Source of the DNA: an uncultured Lactobacillus sp.
GTDB lineage: Bacteria > Bacillota > Bacilli > Lactobacillales > Lactobacillaceae
DNA length: 15,587 nt
Direction: 5' to 3'
NCBI RefSeq assembly: GCF_902491705.1
Contig: NZ_CABUIW010000056.1
Location: 1-15,587 of the forward strand
The notes below the pieces were generated by a model, which did not search any database, had not been told where the DNA came from, and saw nothing but the letters and a program-made list of their open reading frames with translations. The position numbers were made by a program, and so were the translations under genes. Positions 14,038-15,587 of this stretch are shown piece after piece; within the stretch, counting starts at the first letter, position 1; every line of letters starts with the position of its first letter.

Positions 14038-14055
14038 ATGTTCATTTAAGAACAT
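14038..14055. promoter_or_regulatory. Palindrome upstream of the solute-binding protein gene
   Basis: ATGTTC, six bases (ATTTAA), then GAACAT: a perfect 6-bp inverted repeat in the divergent intergenic region, about 40 bases behind both genes' start signals. There is no T run, so it is not a terminator; it may be an operator for an unidentified regulator of either gene. Confidence 0.35.
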
Positions 14056-14065
14056 TATATTAAAT

Positions 14066-14095
14066 TTGTCTATCAATAGTACGTATATTTATGTT
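14066..14095 (+). promoter_or_regulatory. Possible promoter of the solute-binding protein gene
   Basis: TTGTCT (14066-14071) and TATGTT (14090-14095) with an 18-base spacer form the best sigma-A-like pair before the ATG at 14140. Each hexamer matches four of six positions, so the call is weak. The region is AT-rich and other choices are possible. Confidence 0.3.
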
Positions 14096-14139
14096 AAACT
14101 TGTACTTGAAAGAATGATATATTGAGAGGCAATAGAAGA

Positions 14140-15444
14140 ATGAAATTTTATAAAAAGCTAGCACTTGTCGGTGCAGCTGCAATTGGTTTAGTCAGTCTTA
14201 GTGCTTGTTCAAATAACAATAATAATTCAAGTTCAAGCTCATCAAAGATTCCTACCAAGATTAATAAGAAAACCACTATTAATTTCTGGTATTCATTAAC
14301 TGGAACTTCACAAAGTGCTTTGCAAAAGTTAACTAAGGACTTTGAAAAGAAGAATCCTAACATTACCATTAAGTTGCAAAGCCAAGGTGGTAACTATTCA
14401 GACTTACAAGCCAAGCTTGTATCTGGTGTCCAATCTCCAAAGGATTTACCAACTATTACTCAAGCTTACCCAGGTTGGCTTTACAATGCGGCTAAAAACA
14501 ACATGCTTGTTAACTTAACTCCATATGTTAACAACAAGTCAATCGGCTGGGGCTCATACAAAAACAGTGGAATTAAAAAAGCACTTTGGGATGGTGCTAA
14601 CATCGGTGGCACACAATACGGTGTACCATTTAACAAGTCAGTCGAAGTACTCTTCTACAACAAGACATTGCTTGATAAGTATGGCGTAAAAGTTCCAACT
14701 AACATGAGTCAACTTGCAAGCGTATCTGCTGAAATCTACCGCAAGAGTCACCATAAGGTTCGCGGTGTCGGCTTCGATGCACTTAACAACTACTACATGA
14801 TGCAAATGAAGGAAGTTTACGGCAAGGACTTCAACAAGAATTTGAACTTTGCTGCTAAGGATTCTGTTAAGGCAATCAACTACTACGCAAACGGTGTAAA
14901 GGCTGGCTACTTCATGCAAGCTGGTACACAAAAGTACATGTCTACCCCATTTAACAATGGTCAAGTTGCCATGTTCATCGGTTCAACTGCTAACGAAGCT
15001 TACCTTAAGCAAGGACTTAAGAAGGGCTACACTTACGGTGTTGCAGCTCGTCCAAGTACTATGAACGTTCAACAAGGTACTGATATTTACATGTTCAAGA
15101 AAGCTACTGCAATGCAAAAGGCAGCCGCATTTAAGTACCTTAAGTTCTTGACCTCTAAGTCATCACAACTCTATTGGGCAAAGCAAACTGGTTACATGCC
15201 AGTTAACACAGCTGCTTTGAATGATTCAGCTTACCAAAAGGCTAAGAACAGCAAGATCCCTGCTATTCTTTCTAAGACTTCAAAGCACTTATACTTCTTG
15301 CCAGTTACTAAGAACTCAATCACTGCATATGACCAAGTTAACACTAATATGCAAACTATCTTAGCTAAGGCTGCTAAGAAGCAAAGTTGGACCAGTGATA
15401 TTCAAACTGGTAAAAACAAGCTTGATGCTTCTTGGAAGCAATAA
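14140..15444 (+). CDS. Lipoprotein solute-binding protein of a sugar/glycerophosphate-type ABC importer
   Basis: This 434-residue extracellular family-1 solute-binding protein has a lipoprotein signal: basic MKFYKK, a hydrophobic stretch, then lipobox LSAC with Cys23. An Asn5-Ser7 linker follows before the folded domain. The N-lobe (INFWYSLTG, LTKDFEKKNPNI, GGNYSDLQAKL) resembles UgpB-like and other CUT1-type binding proteins, so glycerol-3-phosphate, a glycerophosphodiester or an oligosaccharide are all possible ligands. Codon choice (mostly AAC, TAC, TTC, AAG) differs from the neighbours and suggests high expression. ATG at 14140 is used, with GAGAGG ten bases upstream; an in-frame TTG at 14122 overlaps that site. 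A strong terminator follows at once and no permease or ATPase gene is adjacent in the window, so it must use partners encoded elsewhere. Confidence 0.88.
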   Translation: MKFYKKLALVGAAAIGLVSLSACSNNNNNSSSSSSKIPTKINKKTTINFWYSLTGTSQSALQKLTKDFEKKNPNITIKLQSQGGNYSDLQAKLVSGVQSPKDLPTITQAYPGWLYNAAKNNMLVNLTPYVNNKSIGWGSYKNSGIKKALWDGANIGGTQYGVPFNKSVEVLFYNKTLLDKYGVKVPTNMSQLASVSAEIYRKSHHKVRGVGFDALNNYYMMQMKEVYGKDFNKNLNFAAKDSVKAINYYANGVKAGYFMQAGTQKYMSTPFNNGQVAMFIGSTANEAYLKQGLKKGYTYGVAARPSTMNVQQGTDIYMFKKATAMQKAAAFKYLKFLTSKSSQLYWAKQTGYMPVNTAALNDSAYQKAKNSKIPAILSKTSKHLYFLPVTKNSITAYDQVNTNMQTILAKAAKKQSWTSDIQTGKNKLDASWKQ

Positions 15445-15462
15445 AAAATAGCTTTATAAGTC

Positions 15463-15495
15463 AAAAGACATCCTTAACAAAAGGATGTCTTTTTT
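15463..15495 (+). terminator. Rho-independent terminator of the solute-binding protein gene
   Basis: AAAAGACATCCTT (15463-15475) pairs perfectly over 13 bp with 15481-15493 around a five-base loop and runs into a T tract. It begins 18 bases after the stop codon. Confidence 0.92.
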
Positions 15496-15587
15496 CTACG
15501 TAAAGTCAAGTCTCATCTAGGGTTAGACCTGATATTTTTAGATAATTGTCCTTGATTGTTTTTTGAGGGCCGATTTATTTTTCGTTG

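Noticed and set aside
14638..14964. 108-codon open frame on the minus strand inside the solute-binding protein gene
   Set aside because: It is antisense to a strongly codon-biased real gene, has no ribosome binding site and resembles no family. Other open frames opposite sufB, sufS, sufD, rpiA, rbsK and the exporter were dropped for the same reason.
15496..15587. Possible start of another gene or insertion sequence at the right edge
   Set aside because: Two short open frames run in from the edge on the minus strand (ending near 15538 and 15513), but neither has recognisable residues. The GGTTAGACC-like sequence near 15520 was not matched to a known IS end. Too little is visible to call anything.
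1..15587. A novel defence, secretion or RNA-guided system
   Set aside because: All sizeable genes belong to known metabolic, transport or regulatory families. No direct-repeat array, structured RNA, toxin-antitoxin pair or nuclease was found on either strand.

Overview
The window is AT-rich DNA of a low-GC Gram-positive. Gene content and protein style point to a Lactobacillus of the acidophilus/helveticus/crispatus group: an IS3-family end of a type common in that group, a sufCDSUB operon with SufU rather than IscU, a lipoprotein solute-binding protein with an Asn/Ser linker, and strong AGGAGG-like ribosome binding sites. The species cannot be fixed from the sequence alone. No RNA genes and no CRISPR array were seen.

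Region 1 (1-144) is the right end of an IS3-family insertion sequence: the last 38 codons of its transposase and a terminal repeat ending in CA. It abuts the 3' side of a minus-strand unit made of a MarR-family regulator (2008-2439) and an ABC multidrug-type exporter half-transporter (171-1922). Three copies of a TTAGATANYTAA element lie at the promoters of these two genes and look like the regulator's operators.

Region 2 (2506-8065, minus strand) is a complete SUF iron-sulfur cluster operon, transcribed sufC-sufD-sufS-sufU-sufB and then a MIP18/DUF59-family gene. Most junctions overlap, and a hairpin terminator closes the operon. SufS strips sulfur from cysteine, SufU relays it, SufBCD is the ATP-driven scaffold, and the DUF59 protein is a likely maturation or transfer factor.

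Region 3 (8257-9739, plus strand) holds a broken Cof-type HAD phosphatase gene and a GNAT acetyltransferase. The HAD gene carries an in-frame stop and a -1 frameshift. The frameshift lies in one arm of a perfect 20-bp inverted repeat whose other arm encodes the conserved GDGQNDK motif. This is what template-switch (quasipalindrome correction) mutagenesis would leave behind, and it is the most unusual signal in the window.

Region 4 (9738-13107, minus strand) is a nucleoside/ribose salvage block. Ribokinase and ribose-5-phosphate isomerase A form one unit; a nucleoside hydrolase and a GntR/HutC regulator form the next. Together they would convert nucleosides to base plus ribose, then ribose-5-phosphate, then ribulose-5-phosphate for the pentose phosphate/phosphoketolase routes. 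Each unit has its own terminator.

Region 5 (13194-15587) has a DUF4931/GalT-like HIT-superfamily protein on the minus strand and, divergently, a highly expressed-looking lipoprotein sugar- or glycerophosphate-type solute-binding protein with its own terminator. The last 90 bases hold nothing I can identify. Where several starts were possible I chose those with a properly spaced ribosome binding site; this shortens sufB, sufD, sufS, rbsK, the DUF4931 gene and the binding protein relative to the longest open frames.
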